From an uncultured Clostridia bacterium (lineage in GTDB: Bacteria > Bacillota > Clostridia > Lachnospirales > Lachnospiraceae), in contig CAOKDX010000001.1 in NCBI GenBank assembly GCA_948467395.1, positions 248,001 to 312,000 of the forward strand: a DNA stretch of 64,000 bases. The letters run 5' to 3'. Of the stretch, positions 17,732 through 26,579 are shown in pieces. Each line of letters starts with the position of its first letter. Within the stretch, counting starts at the first letter, position 1. The position numbers were made by a program, and so were the translations under genes. The notes beneath the pieces were generated by a model. The model was not told where the DNA came from. It searched no databases and was given only the letters and a program-made list of their open reading frames with translations.

Positions 17732-18568
17732 ATGCGCATTCAAAAAAGAAAGCTTCTCTATGTCCTTTTCTCTGTCCTGCTGTTTGTGGCTGTGGGCGCA
17801 CTGTCCGGTTTCCTGAATGCCTCATTGGAGATCCGGGAACTGCCGGGGCTGTCCTCGGAAATGGGGCAAGAAAAATTCCGTCAGTTTGATGTGGCGGCAG
17901 AATATCTGTCTCGGCAGAACAGCTATGGACAGCTGGCAGAGGATTATCTTTATCATGACGGCAGCCTGAGTGGGAACAGCAGTCCTTGTCCCCGGTTTTC
18001 CTGGTATCATTTTCTTATTTCCGAGAGACAGAAACAGCCGTTTATCAAAGCCTTTGAGACAATATTATCCGACATCCAATGCTTTCCCGTCCAGAAGGAT
18101 CCGGCGGGGAAGGCCTCGCTTGCTTTTGATGATTCCTGGGGCGGAGCGCGGTCCTTCGGCGGGGAGAGACATCATGAGGGCACCGATATTATGCCTTCCA
18201 ATAAGGAACGGGGATATTTTGCCGTGGTCAGCGCCAGCGACGGTGTGGTAGAGAAGAAAGGATGGCTGAAGCTGGGCGGATACCGCCTGGGGATCCGGGC
18301 TCCCCACGGCGCTTACTTCTACTATGCCCATCTGGACCGCTATGCGGAGGGGGTGGAAGAGGGAACCCAGGTGAAGGCAGGACAGATCATCGGTTATATG
18401 GGAGATACCGGATACGGGGAAGAGGGCACCAGGGGGAAATTTGCTGTCCATCTGCATTTTGGCATCTATCTGACTGTGGATGGGGAAGAGGTCAGTGTGA
18501 ACCCGTATCAGGTGCTGCGTTATGCAGCGCAGCGGCGGGTTCACATTGACGACGATGAGCAGCATTAA
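17732..18568 (+). CDS. Membrane-anchored M23 family metallopeptidase
   Basis: 278 aa from ATG at 17732 with GGGGG about 9 nt upstream. N-terminal TM (about 8-28), then a roughly 100-residue extracellular region with no recognised domain, then an M23 domain (about 135-265). Zinc-ligand motifs are HHEGTDIM and HLHFGIY; YYAHLDRYAEGV and GDTGYGEEGT fit the family. The EGTDIM variant is common in clostridial SpoIIQ-like and cell-wall M23 proteins. Likely a peptidoglycan endopeptidase or scaffold. Its stop overlaps the stop of the convergent membrane protein gene at 18565. Confidence 0.85.
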   Translation: MRIQKRKLLYVLFSVLLFVAVGALSGFLNASLEIRELPGLSSEMGQEKFRQFDVAAEYLSRQNSYGQLAEDYLYHDGSLSGNSSPCPRFSWYHFLISERQKQPFIKAFETILSDIQCFPVQKDPAGKASLAFDDSWGGARSFGGERHHEGTDIMPSNKERGYFAVVSASDGVVEKKGWLKLGGYRLGIRAPHGAYFYYAHLDRYAEGVEEGTQVKAGQIIGYMGDTGYGEEGTRGKFAVHLHFGIYLTVDGEEVSVNPYQVLRYAAQRRVHIDDDEQH

Positions 18569-18846
18569 AAATATATTATTATCCAGGATAATATCAAAAG
18601 GATCAAAAAAGGCGGCAGTATAAGAGACAGCCAAAAGAATAGACTGCCGCCTTTTTTTTGATATCTTTTTCTGTTGTAAGAGATATCCAGTGCCAGCCAT
18701 ACAATAGTATACAATGAAAATTTCGCGATAAAGGGAAGTTCTGTCACAAAATTACTCCCCATCATAAACCATAACGTAATGCCGGTGTAGATCAGACATA
18801 TTCCAAACAAGCTGTTCAATAGAACGGCGGTCATCCTTGAATACAT
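18565..18846 (-). CDS. Small three-helix membrane protein, unknown function
   Basis: 93 aa from ATG at 18846, chosen because AAGGAG is about 7 nt upstream; an open frame extends further but without a ribosome site. Three hydrophobic segments (about 7-28, 37-52, 65-92) with a basic YNRKRYQKK loop between the last two. Not recognised. The third helix is encoded across a strong hairpin with U-runs on both strands (18605-18659), so the protein may be prematurely terminated in some transcripts, or the reading frame may be fortuitous. Confidence 0.5.
   Translation of the reverse strand: MYSRMTAVLLNSLFGICLIYTGITLWFMMGSNFVTELPFIAKFSLYTIVWLALDISYNRKRYQKKGGSLFFWLSLILPPFLILLILSWIIIYF
18605..18659. terminator. 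Bidirectional terminator inside the convergent small ORF
   Basis: Stem aaaggcggcagt / actgccgccttt with A-run on the left and T-run on the right, giving U-tracts in both directions. It would terminate the M23 transcript from the left and lies inside the 3' part of the opposing small membrane gene. Confidence 0.85.
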
Positions 18847-18949
18847 TTCAGGCTCCTTTCTGCATTTTATGTCGTGCTGTCTATATTGTACTACACCCGC
18901 ACTCCATGCGCCACTAAACATTATAATTGTTCTATGAGGGGTTAACTGT

Positions 18950-19350
18950 ACTTCCTGCCTGACATGTAATCAAACATGCAGAGACTTTGAAAAAGAACGA
19001 TGCCGCAGCCTTGCCGAGTGGGAACGACAGCTCTTTTACGATAGACCAGTCGTTCCCATACCAGAAATGTATTCCGCCGGTACAGTAATGCAAGAATTTT
19101 CGGACAAAGGATATTTATGCCTATTTGTAATAGGAATTTCCTGTTCATTGATAATTTTATAATCTTCAAGGCTTTGATATTCGCCTAAGCCGCTTGTATG
19201 ATTCAGTAATTGACTGACGGTGATTTTTTCTCCATCGGCTGCATCGGGCAAATAAGTCGATATATTGGCAATTGAATCAATTTTTTTCTCTTCGACTAAC
19301 TGCATAATACAGACAGCCGTAAATGACTTGCTGACCGAACCTTGATTCCT
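18950..19350 (-). pseudogene. Remnant of a class C beta-lactamase-like serine hydrolase
   Basis: The reverse strand encodes GSVSKSFTA (the SxxK nucleophile motif), MQLVEEKKI, LPDAADGEKITVSQLL and NHTSGLGEY, all diagnostic of the AmpC/PBP4-like hydrolase fold. The 5' part is missing. After SGMGTTGLS the frame stops, while another frame continues with YGNDWSIVKE, which looks like the same gene after a frameshift. Not functional. It marks the left side of the acquired island. Confidence 0.7.
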
Positions 19351-19381
19351 TTTAATTTTACACAACAAAAACATTATATAA

Positions 19382-19512
19382 TTAGAGTGCTTGAAACGCA
19401 ACGGTCAAAAATACTTGAAGATACCGCTTGTGACGCTGCCCCCATATCTCTTCGGGTGGCAAGGTAAGGCATGGAATAAAGTAATCTTCTTTCAGCTTGT
19501 ACCAAATACTGT
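19382..19512 (-). pseudogene. tnpV: Remnant of transposon-encoded TnpV
   Basis: Reverse-strand reading shows NSIWYKLKEDYFIPCLTLP followed by EIWGQRHKRYLQ, the core of the small TnpV protein found in clostridial mobile elements. Both ends are lost; it stops at 19382 inside the beta-lactamase remnant region. Confidence 0.6.
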
Positions 19513-19867
19513 TAGTTTTATCTATACTTGTCTATATAAAAACCCTCTGTTAAAAACCCGAGTTTGACACTTTTGAAAATAAAAATTGGCTACAGACCCA
19601 GTAAGAATGAGGGCTGTAGCTATTTTCTCTTTGCAAACGATATGTGCTATTTTTTTACTTCTCCCGTTTTGGTACTTTTTATTATGCCCCGCATGGCTGA
19701 TTTTGAGATAAATTCATAATCCGTATGAAAGCCGAATGCCTTGTGTAATGTTGTGCAGGCGGCTTTTTTGGTCAGTGGTATAAAAATTTATTTTTTTGTC
19801 CTAAAATATTGTTGTTTTGTCCCGATATGTGATATAATATAAAAAAGGTAATTGGAGGTGCGCTCTT
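19513..19867. other. Non-coding island edge with hairpin and ietA promoter
   Basis: No gene seen. A hairpin at 19589-19620 (ggctacag/ctgtagc plus ccc/ggg with a bulged A) followed by tattttct could be a weak terminator. From 19795 the sequence is the promoter of the next gene. Confidence 0.5.
19809..19838 (+). promoter_or_regulatory. Promoter for the AAA ATPase / subtilase operon
   Basis: -35 TTGTTG at 19809-19814, 18-bp spacer, perfect -10 TATAAT at 19833-19838, then GGAGG and a GTG start at 19868. The motif TTTTGTCC occurs twice around the -35 (about 19794 and 19815) and could be an operator. Confidence 0.6.
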
Positions 19868-20935
19868 GTGAAAAAACAAAGTATATTAAACTTGATAAAA
19901 TATCATGTTGAAAAGAATGAGAATGCATTTAGAAATGAGGCAGTTGGCATAGCGAAATATTTTGATGCTATTGGTGATTATCAGCTGGCTGAATATATAA
20001 TGGGGTTAATAGCAGAAACCAACTTGTATGTTCCGCAGGCTAGTGATTTTGAAAGTGAATTTTTAAAACAAATAGATATTAGAGAAATGCAACCATTGAA
20101 TTTACCAGTAGCAATATCTAATGATATAAAAGGTATTATTAATGCAGTTAATCATAATATTGGGATAAATAAATTTTTACTTGAGGGACTGCCGGGTAGT
20201 GGAAAAACAGAAGCTGCGAAACATATAGCAAGGCTGCTTGGCAGAACATTATATTGTGTTGATTTTGAGCATTTAATTGATAGTAAACTAGGTCAAACTA
20301 ATAAAAATATAGTCAGTGTTTTTGCTGAGATAAATATGATTCCATATTCAAATAAAGTTGTTATTTTATTCGATGAAATAGATGTGATTGCCTTGGATAG
20401 AGTTAATAGGAATGATGTGCGAGAAATGGGGCGGGTTACTTCAACTATATTGAGAGAGCTTGATAGATTGACTGATTTAAACAAGGAAATAGTAATTATT
20501 GCGACAACAAATTTGTATTCCAATTTTGATAAAGCTCTAATTAGACGTTTTGATGCAGTGATTAATTTTAATAAATATAGTAAAGAAGATTTATTGGAAG
20601 TCGCAGAGTATTATTTTGCATCTTTTATTAAAAGTTTTAAAGGCATTCCTAAAGATACTAGATTGTTTAAGAAGGTATTGAGGGTATCGTCTGATTTGCC
20701 TTACCCAGGAGAATTGAAGAATATTATAAAAACCTCTTTGGCATTCAGCGATGCAAATATAGAATATGATTATTTGAGAAGGCTTTATAATTATTTGATA
20801 GGTAATTTAGAAGAAACAGATATAGAACAACTTCATGCACAAGGATTTACAGTCAGAGAAATAGAAAAGCTCAAAGGAGAATCTAAAAGTACTGTATCCA
20901 GAAAATTAAGCAAGGGGGAAGAAATTAATGAATAA
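19868..20935 (+). CDS. AAA ATPase, IetA-like, paired with a subtilase
   Basis: 355 aa from GTG at 19868 with GGAGG 9 nt upstream. An N-terminal helical region (about 1-80) precedes one AAA+ module: Walker A GLPGSGKT (107-114), Walker B VVILFDEID (Asp169, Glu170), a sensor-1-like IIATTN and an arginine-finger-like ALIRRFD. The C-terminal about 35 residues resemble a helix-turn-helix (FTVREIEKLKGESKSTVSRK). The 3' end overlaps the subtilase start by 8 nt. AAA ATPase plus subtilisin-like protease operons are known as IetAS, described as a plasmid incompatibility factor and later as anti-phage. Assignment rests on architecture, not alignment. Confidence 0.8.
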   Translation: MKKQSILNLIKYHVEKNENAFRNEAVGIAKYFDAIGDYQLAEYIMGLIAETNLYVPQASDFESEFLKQIDIREMQPLNLPVAISNDIKGIINAVNHNIGINKFLLEGLPGSGKTEAAKHIARLLGRTLYCVDFEHLIDSKLGQTNKNIVSVFAEINMIPYSNKVVILFDEIDVIALDRVNRNDVREMGRVTSTILRELDRLTDLNKEIVIIATTNLYSNFDKALIRRFDAVINFNKYSKEDLLEVAEYYFASFIKSFKGIPKDTRLFKKVLRVSSDLPYPGELKNIIKTSLAFSDANIEYDYLRRLYNYLIGNLEETDIEQLHAQGFTVREIEKLKGESKSTVSRKLSKGEEINE

Positions 20936-23162
20936 TGTACTGGAATTAAAGGGAAAGAGATTTATTCAAGCCTCAAAAACTGGTAGTGGTGGCGGAGCAT
21001 CCATGAATAGCAAAAAAATAGTAACAAGAGAGCAGTTACTTAGACTGATAAAAAGTATAAGTCAAATTAAAGAATTTTGGAAACAAGAAAAAAGACCCTT
21101 TGAGGGGATATTGATTAGTGTTCATTATAATAAAATAGTTGCAAAGAGTAATCGAATTGCAGGATTGTTTAAAGGAAAAGATTCTAATTATGCTATTGTG
21201 GGCGCAAAATTTAACAAAGAAAAAACGAAACATATTATTACGTACTTTCTTGATATGAAAGATTTGGATGAAAGTATAGAATTACTTTTAAAAACAAGTG
21301 ATATAATTAAAGTAAAGTTTCAAAATGGAATAGATAAAGTTACTTTTGATGATAGAAAAAAAATAGATAAAATACCATTCTCTAGATTTTCGATAACAAA
21401 ATCTACGTTTAAACAGGTAGTTGCAGATGTTTCATATATTGCAGATTTTGAGGTGGAAATGGCAACGCCCCAATTAAAACAAAGTATCATTACATTGTAT
21501 AATACGCATACAGATACAAAAATGTTATTTAAAAATATTGGAATTGACATTTTAAAAAGTAGAATATTGGATAATCAGACAGTGTTTTTAGATGAAAACC
21601 AATTACAGATTTTATTTGAGAAAGCACCGTATCTTGTTTCTATGGCAACAGAGGATTTATCAGAATTATCTCCAGAAGACTTCATTCAGGAATATCAGCA
21701 AGGGACTCTGTATATGCCTTCGCCAACTATTGAGCCAACTGTTGGAGTAATTGATACGTTGTTTGACAAACGTGTCTATTTTGGCGAATGGGTAGAGTAT
21801 CATGATATGGTTGATGATAATCTTCCTAAAAATCCAGATGATTATCGTCATGGTACAGCGGTGGATTCTATTATTGTAGATGGTGCAAGATTAAATCCTT
21901 GGCTTGATGACGGATGTGGCAGATTTAGGGTACGCCATTTTGGTGTCGCAATAGGTTCAAAATTTTCTTCTTTTACTATTACAAAACAGATAAAAGAGAT
22001 TATTGCAAACAATAAAGATATAAAGGTTTGGAATATTTCGCTCGGAAGTAATCAAGAAGTGAATGACAATTTTATTTCTGCAGAGGCGGCTATATTAGAT
22101 AAAATCCAATATGAAAATGATGTTATTTTTGTTGTTGCAGGGACGAATAAGCCTAGTGCTGATATCGAGAAAATAGGTTCGCCTGCTGATTCAATAAACA
22201 GTATGGTAGTTAATGCAGTAACCCAAAATGGTTTGTCAACTAAGTATGCAAGAAGAGGATTGGCGTTATCCTTTTTTGCAAAACCAGATGTTAGTTATTA
22301 TGGTGGGAGTGAAGAAAAATATATTAAGGTTTGTGAACCATTAGGGGAAGCAAATGTTGCTGGTACTTCATTTGCAGCACCTTGGATTGCCCGAAAATTG
22401 TCTTACTTGATTGATATTTTAGGATTGAATAGAGAAGTTGCAAAAGCGATGATTATTGATGCTGCAAGAGACTGGAATGAAAAACCGACACCAGAAGAGG
22501 TTGCCTTATATGGACATGGTATAGTACCTATTAAAATTGATGATATTGTTCATACAAAAGAAGATGAAATTAAATTTCTGGTATATGATGTGAGTGAAAA
22601 ATGGAATACATATAATTATTATTTTCCAGTTCCAATTAAAGATGACAAATACCCTTATATTGCAAGGGCAACGATGTGTTATTTTCCTATGTGTGATAGA
22701 ACGCAAGGTGTCGATTATACAAATACAGAACTTAATTTACATTTTGGCAGAATCAATAATAAAGGGAAGATAGAGGATATTAAGGGCGATAAACAGAATC
22801 AGGATGTAATATTAGATAACGAAAGATATTTCCTTTTGGAGGGTGAAGCAAGAGAAAGATTTAGAAAATGGGATAATGTAAAATATATTGCAGAAAGACC
22901 AAAAAACAAAATGATGCCGAAGAAATCTTATGACAATAAAAATTGGGGAATGGAAATAAAAACAAATAACCGTTTAGATCCTAAAGATGGAATGGGGATT
23001 CGCTTTGGTGTTGTAGTTACATTGAAAGAAATTAATGGTGTCAATAGAATTGACGAATTTATAAAGAACTGTACTCTGAATGGTTGGTTAGTTAATAAAA
23101 TTGATGTTCAGACAAGAGTTGATATTAATAAAAAGGTCAATGAGGATATTGAGTTCGAGTAA
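20928..23162 (+). CDS. S8 subtilisin-like protease, IetS-like
   Basis: 744 aa. No signal peptide, so cytoplasmic. Residues about 1-260 form an unrecognised N-terminal domain. The S8 catalytic core is intact: Asp276 in TVGVIDTLFD, His308 in YRHGTAVDS, oxyanion Asn407 in VVAGTNKP and Ser481 in VAGTSFAAP. WNISLGS (368-374) forms the substrate strand. About 220 C-terminal residues after the protease core are unrecognised. Start ATG with AAGGGGG upstream, overlapping the ATPase by 8 nt, so production is probably coupled. In IetAS systems the ATPase is thought to restrain or deliver substrate to the protease; whether that holds here is inference. Confidence 0.85.
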   Translation: MNNVLELKGKRFIQASKTGSGGGASMNSKKIVTREQLLRLIKSISQIKEFWKQEKRPFEGILISVHYNKIVAKSNRIAGLFKGKDSNYAIVGAKFNKEKTKHIITYFLDMKDLDESIELLLKTSDIIKVKFQNGIDKVTFDDRKKIDKIPFSRFSITKSTFKQVVADVSYIADFEVEMATPQLKQSIITLYNTHTDTKMLFKNIGIDILKSRILDNQTVFLDENQLQILFEKAPYLVSMATEDLSELSPEDFIQEYQQGTLYMPSPTIEPTVGVIDTLFDKRVYFGEWVEYHDMVDDNLPKNPDDYRHGTAVDSIIVDGARLNPWLDDGCGRFRVRHFGVAIGSKFSSFTITKQIKEIIANNKDIKVWNISLGSNQEVNDNFISAEAAILDKIQYENDVIFVVAGTNKPSADIEKIGSPADSINSMVVNAVTQNGLSTKYARRGLALSFFAKPDVSYYGGSEEKYIKVCEPLGEANVAGTSFAAPWIARKLSYLIDILGLNREVAKAMIIDAARDWNEKPTPEEVALYGHGIVPIKIDDIVHTKEDEIKFLVYDVSEKWNTYNYYFPVPIKDDKYPYIARATMCYFPMCDRTQGVDYTNTELNLHFGRINNKGKIEDIKGDKQNQDVILDNERYFLLEGEARERFRKWDNVKYIAERPKNKMMPKKSYDNKNWGMEIKTNNRLDPKDGMGIRFGVVVTLKEINGVNRIDEFIKNCTLNGWLVNKIDVQTRVDINKKVNEDIEFE

Positions 23163-23280
23163 ATGTAGTTGATATTCTCTAATAGACAAGAGTTTGAGTT
23201 AAAAACATAAATTAGACGGCATTTTGTGGGAAAGGGGATGCACGAACGGTATCAGTACTGTATAAATATTGCCAATATTT

Positions 23281-23667
23281 CTGCGGTTTTGTGAGGATAT
23301 GTTCTAATTTGATACTCATGTGGAAACCATTGTACTTTTGTCCCACAAATCACCAGACAGTGTCATTAATGTGACGGTGGAATTTGGAGAAGGCGCGGGA
23401 AAAGTACCTTTAGATGCAATAGCAGAGCGGGCAAAGAAATATCAGCCGAAACCGAAAATTACATATAAAATGATACAGGAATATGTTGAGAAGAAATATG
23501 GATTTAAAGTACATACTGCGTATATTGCAGAGGTGAAAAGGTCTTTGGGATTGACGATGTATGATGCTCCTAATGCGGTAGAAGAATTAAAACATCCGAG
23601 GAAGCATCCACCGAAAGAGAAGGTAGAAGCGATAACGGATGCACTTAAATATTTTGAGGTAATTTAA
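23281..23667 (+). pseudogene. C-terminal tail fragment of an RlmD/RumA-type RNA methyltransferase
   Basis: A GTG at 23320 could start a 115-aa protein beginning METIVLLSHK. In frame upstream the sequence reads EDMF-stop-FDTHVETIVLL, matching the DMFPxTxHVETVVLL region near the C-terminus of 23S rRNA uracil-5 methyltransferases, with a TAA at 23305-23307. The rest (ITYKMIQEYVEKKYGFKVHT, AYIAEVKRSLG) matches the C-terminal extension common in clostridial RlmD proteins and in mobile-element ORFs. The catalytic domain is absent. It could be expressed as a standalone small protein, since the next gene starts in its stop codon. Confidence 0.55.
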
Positions 23668-23942
23668 TGGATGAAAGGATTTATCAGATTGCAGAGCAGA
23701 TAGTTGAAATACATCAAAAAGCCTATGAGGTTTATTTGCCGCTGGTTGAAGATGTGTGTAGCAGAACCGTGTCAGAGGCTGAATTATCACATTTGTTTGA
23801 TTATCTACTGGACTTTGCATGTGATGAGAAAACATTGAGATTATACAAGAAAGTGTGCAGAAAATATTTATATGTATATCCAAAATGTATCAAATTTTAT
23901 ATTGAAGCGTATCGGGAGATGTGGGAAGATGAAAACAAATGA
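23667..23942 (+). CDS. Small hypothetical protein, mobile-element type
   Basis: 91 aa. Starts at an ATG overlapping the previous stop (taATG). Helical throughout, with VYLPLVEDVCSRTVSEAELS and LYKKVCRKYLYVYPKCIKFY. It resembles small conserved ORFs that accompany the RlmD-tail ORF in Firmicutes integrative elements, from memory. Function unknown. Confidence 0.55.
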   Translation: MDERIYQIAEQIVEIHQKAYEVYLPLVEDVCSRTVSEAELSHLFDYLLDFACDEKTLRLYKKVCRKYLYVYPKCIKFYIEAYREMWEDENK

Positions 23943-24020
23943 CTATTTGGCAGAATATATCTAAGAGAAGTAACAGTTACAATGCTTGAGAAAGTTTGTA
24001 ATATTATGAAAGGAGGAGCA

Positions 24021-24853
24021 ATGGGAAAAATAATTAAGGATACAATTCATGCAAACGGGATAGATATTGGTATTTATACACAGGACTTTGAAAATGAATT
24101 GATTTCATTGACGGATATAGCTCGATATAAAAGTGATGACCCAACAGCGGTTATTCAAAACTGGATGAGAAACAGGGATGTGATAGAATTTCTGGGATTA
24201 TGGGAAAGACTTCATAATCCAGATTTTAAACCCCTCGAATTCGAGGGGTTTAGAAAACAGGCAGGAGCAAACGCATTTACAATGTCACCAAAGAAGTGGA
24301 TAGAAGCAACGAATGCTATTGGCATTGTTTCAAAAGCGGGACGTTATGGCGGAACATAAGCTCATAGTGATATTGCTATGTCTTTCGCAACTTGGATTTC
24401 GCCTGAGTTCCAGTTATATATTATGAAAGATTACAGGAGATTAAAGACAGACGAGAATAGTCGATTATCTTTGAACTGGAATTTGAATAGAGAAATTTCT
24501 AAATTGAATTACAGGATACATACTGATGCGATTACTAATTGACACCTGTACAGGTGGCTTATACTTATGCTAATGAAGCAGATATGCTGAATGTAGTCTT
24601 GTTTGGAAAAACAGCGAAACAATGGAAAGATGAAAATACGGCTGTGAAGGGAAATATGCGGGACGTGGCAACACTGAATCAATTACTGGTGCTTGCCAAT
24701 TTGGAAAGTTATAATGCAGTTTTGATTAGTCAGGGAAAGAACCAAAAAGAGCGCATGGAATTGCTTCGGCAGTTGGCAGTGCAGCAATTGCAGACGTTGG
24801 AAGCAGTAAGTTTAAATAATTTACCGAAAATAGAAATGAAAGTACAGAAGTGA
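24021..24853 (+). pseudogene. KilA-N domain protein, inactivated by a stop and a frameshift
   Basis: ATG at 24021 with AAGGAGG upstream. The first 112 codons encode a KilA-N-type DNA-binding domain (LISLTDIARY, DDPTAVIQNWMRNRD, TMSPKKWIEATNAIG). An in-frame TAA at 24357-24359 interrupts GGT-AHSDIAMSFATWISPEFQ, where a Tyr codon is expected. A second lesion near 24538 shifts frame; the tail (TPVQVAYTYANEADMLNVV... to 24853) is in another frame. KilA-N proteins are common in phages and mobile elements. Not functional as a full-length protein. Confidence 0.85.
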
Positions 24854-24884
24854 TAAAAGACAAATATACGAGGAGAATATTGAT

Positions 24885-26003
24885 ATGAAAAATATACGAA
24901 AGTTTTCTGTTTTTATAAGCTCTACCTATGAAGACCTTAAAAAAGAAAGACAGGCATTGGTAGGTGTAGCACTTGAGAATAATTTTATTCCTGTAGGAAT
25001 GGAGCAATTTCATGCTGCTCCGACAAGCCAATGGAATGTTATAACAAAGATGATTGATGAGTGCGATTTTTACCTTCTTGTTATTGGAGGGCGGTATGGA
25101 TCAATGGATGAAGAAACTGATATAAGTTACACAGAGAAAGAATACAATTACGCAAAAACTAAGGGACTGCCAGTTCTTGTATTGATTAAGCAGCCTTCAG
25201 CTATTGCTGAAAGTGAAAAGGACACTGGAGACGACAAATATGATAAAATGAAAAGACTTGATGAGTTCAGAGAAAGGGTCAAAAATGATAAAAATACTGT
25301 TGATTTTTTCTCGGATTTAAACAGTTTAAAGTATGTGGCATCACCGACATTTAGGAATGCCATTAATTATGTTGATGATAATGCTGGATGGGTTCGATAT
25401 CGAGATATAGTAGATGTAATCAATGAAGAGGCAGAAGGAAGGAATAAGGTTAATGCTGAACATGTAGAGTATCAACAGAAAATGTTAGAAGATGTAAAAG
25501 AGATGTTTTCTCAATTTGGCAGTAGAATCACTGAGTTAGAGAATAACCAGTTAACCTGGGAGGACATTCCCACAGCAACGAATGAAGATATCGATAAATT
25601 GTTTTCAGTTGAAAATGAGACATTAATTATTGGAAAAACAGAGGGAGATAAATCAGTTGTAGGTCAATATGATGTTGGCAACATTCCTGTGGAATCGGCG
25701 TTTCTGTTAGTATATGCAGCCGATGGTGATGGTCAAATCATAAAGATAAGGACACTTAGCGCACATACTCAAATTTTTACATCAGGTAAGCAGTTTATGG
25801 CTGATAATTCAAAAAGAGAATCAGCAAGATGGATAGAGGCGTTAGATCGACTTATAGAATGGGGATGGGTTAAAGCTGTAGGGTATAAAGGCGAAATATT
25901 TGAATTGACAGGAACCGGTTATAGTAAAGCAGATTGGTTGAAGGAGGGTATGGGAATTGATACTTCAAAAGACCCGCTTGATGAGTTAAAAGAATTTGAA
26001 TGA
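24885..26003 (+). CDS. DUF4062 (TIR-like fold) protein, candidate defence effector
   Basis: 372 aa, intact. ATG follows GAGGAG. Residues about 5-110 are a DUF4062 domain (KFSVFISSTYEDLKKERQAL, DFYLLVIGGRYGS, SYTEKEYNYA), a TIR-related nucleotide-handling fold seen in NTPase-type defence proteins. A central region (about 155-225) is helical. The C-terminal part (about 255-350) looks like a winged helix (ESARWIEALDRLIEWGWVKA, FELTGTGYSKAD). No STAND NTPase is attached, unlike many DUF4062 proteins. It lies between defence-type genes in the island, which suggests immunity, but the activity is unknown. Confidence 0.75.
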   Translation: MKNIRKFSVFISSTYEDLKKERQALVGVALENNFIPVGMEQFHAAPTSQWNVITKMIDECDFYLLVIGGRYGSMDEETDISYTEKEYNYAKTKGLPVLVLIKQPSAIAESEKDTGDDKYDKMKRLDEFRERVKNDKNTVDFFSDLNSLKYVASPTFRNAINYVDDNAGWVRYRDIVDVINEEAEGRNKVNAEHVEYQQKMLEDVKEMFSQFGSRITELENNQLTWEDIPTATNEDIDKLFSVENETLIIGKTEGDKSVVGQYDVGNIPVESAFLLVYAADGDGQIIKIRTLSAHTQIFTSGKQFMADNSKRESARWIEALDRLIEWGWVKAVGYKGEIFELTGTGYSKADWLKEGMGIDTSKDPLDELKEFE

Positions 26004-26199
26004 TACTATGATAATAAAAAATAAAGAGGAAAATAATAGACTTGTAGATAAGCTGGAATTAAGAAAAGGGTTTAAAATAAAGTGGCAAATTGGTAAAAGA
26101 TTTTGTGGGAATCTGGTAATACCGTTGAGACTATTGTGTTGATACAAAAGAAAACCTCGTAGAAATCCTTTATTTTAGGCACTTTGCGAAGCATTTCAC

Positions 26200-26234
26200 G
26201 TTTACTTCGGAGGGTGAAAAAATCCGAAATAAAC
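26200..26234. repeat. 12-bp inverted repeat, one mismatch
   Basis: Arms gtttacttcgga (26200-26211) and tccgaaataaac (26223-26234) with an 11-nt A-rich loop. No U-run. It may be an element end or a recombination/regulatory site. Confidence 0.55.
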
Positions 26235-26282
26235 ACCTCAAAAACAAGCGGACAACAGGCTCTTAGAAATTGAATGGGATAG

Positions 26283-26317
26283 GCGTATCATTAGAGATAG
26301 TGGTACGCTTATTTTTT
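26283..26317 (+). terminator. Rho-independent terminator
   Basis: Stem gcgtatc (26283-26289) with ggtacgc (26302-26308), one G-U pair, 12-nt loop, then ttatttttt. It lies about 280 bp after the DUF4062 gene and could end that transcript. Confidence 0.7.
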
Positions 26318-26387
26318 CGCTCATTTGCAGCTTTGAACATTCTACTATCCGTCTATATAATGAAATCAAAAAAGGATGGTGGACTTT

Positions 26388-26579
26388 ATGAGAGAAAAGA
26401 AAAATCACTTGTATGTGGATAGTGGGGAACGGAGCATTTTGCTACATAGCCTTGTGGAACTGAAAAATCAGCTCATACAGCAGGGCAGATATACAGATTG
26501 TGTTGATGAACTTATTTTTAAGGTTATCCATGCACCTATAAAAAAAAGACGAATCCGTATTAAAACTGTTACAGGCTGA
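26388..26579 (+). CDS. Small hypothetical mobile-element protein
   Basis: 63 aa from ATG at 26388 (MREKKNHLYVDSGERSILL); an in-frame ATG at 26376 would add four residues. GGTGG lies 5 nt before 26388. Contains ELKNQLIQQGRYTDCVDELI and a basic C-terminus (KKRRIRIK). It resembles short ORFs found repeatedly in Lachnospiraceae integrative elements. Function unknown. Confidence 0.5.
   Translation: MREKKNHLYVDSGERSILLHSLVELKNQLIQQGRYTDCVDELIFKVIHAPIKKRRIRIKTVTG

Larger units (their letters stand above)
26004..26387. other. Decayed non-coding stretch with a second HVETIVL remnant
   Basis: No intact gene. At 26115-26162 the plus strand reads GNTVETIVLIQKKTS then stop, a decayed copy of the same HVETIVLLSHK motif found at 23314. 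A strong hairpin (26200-26234) and a terminator (26283-26317) follow. The small ORF beginning at 26388 ends the region. Confidence 0.55.
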
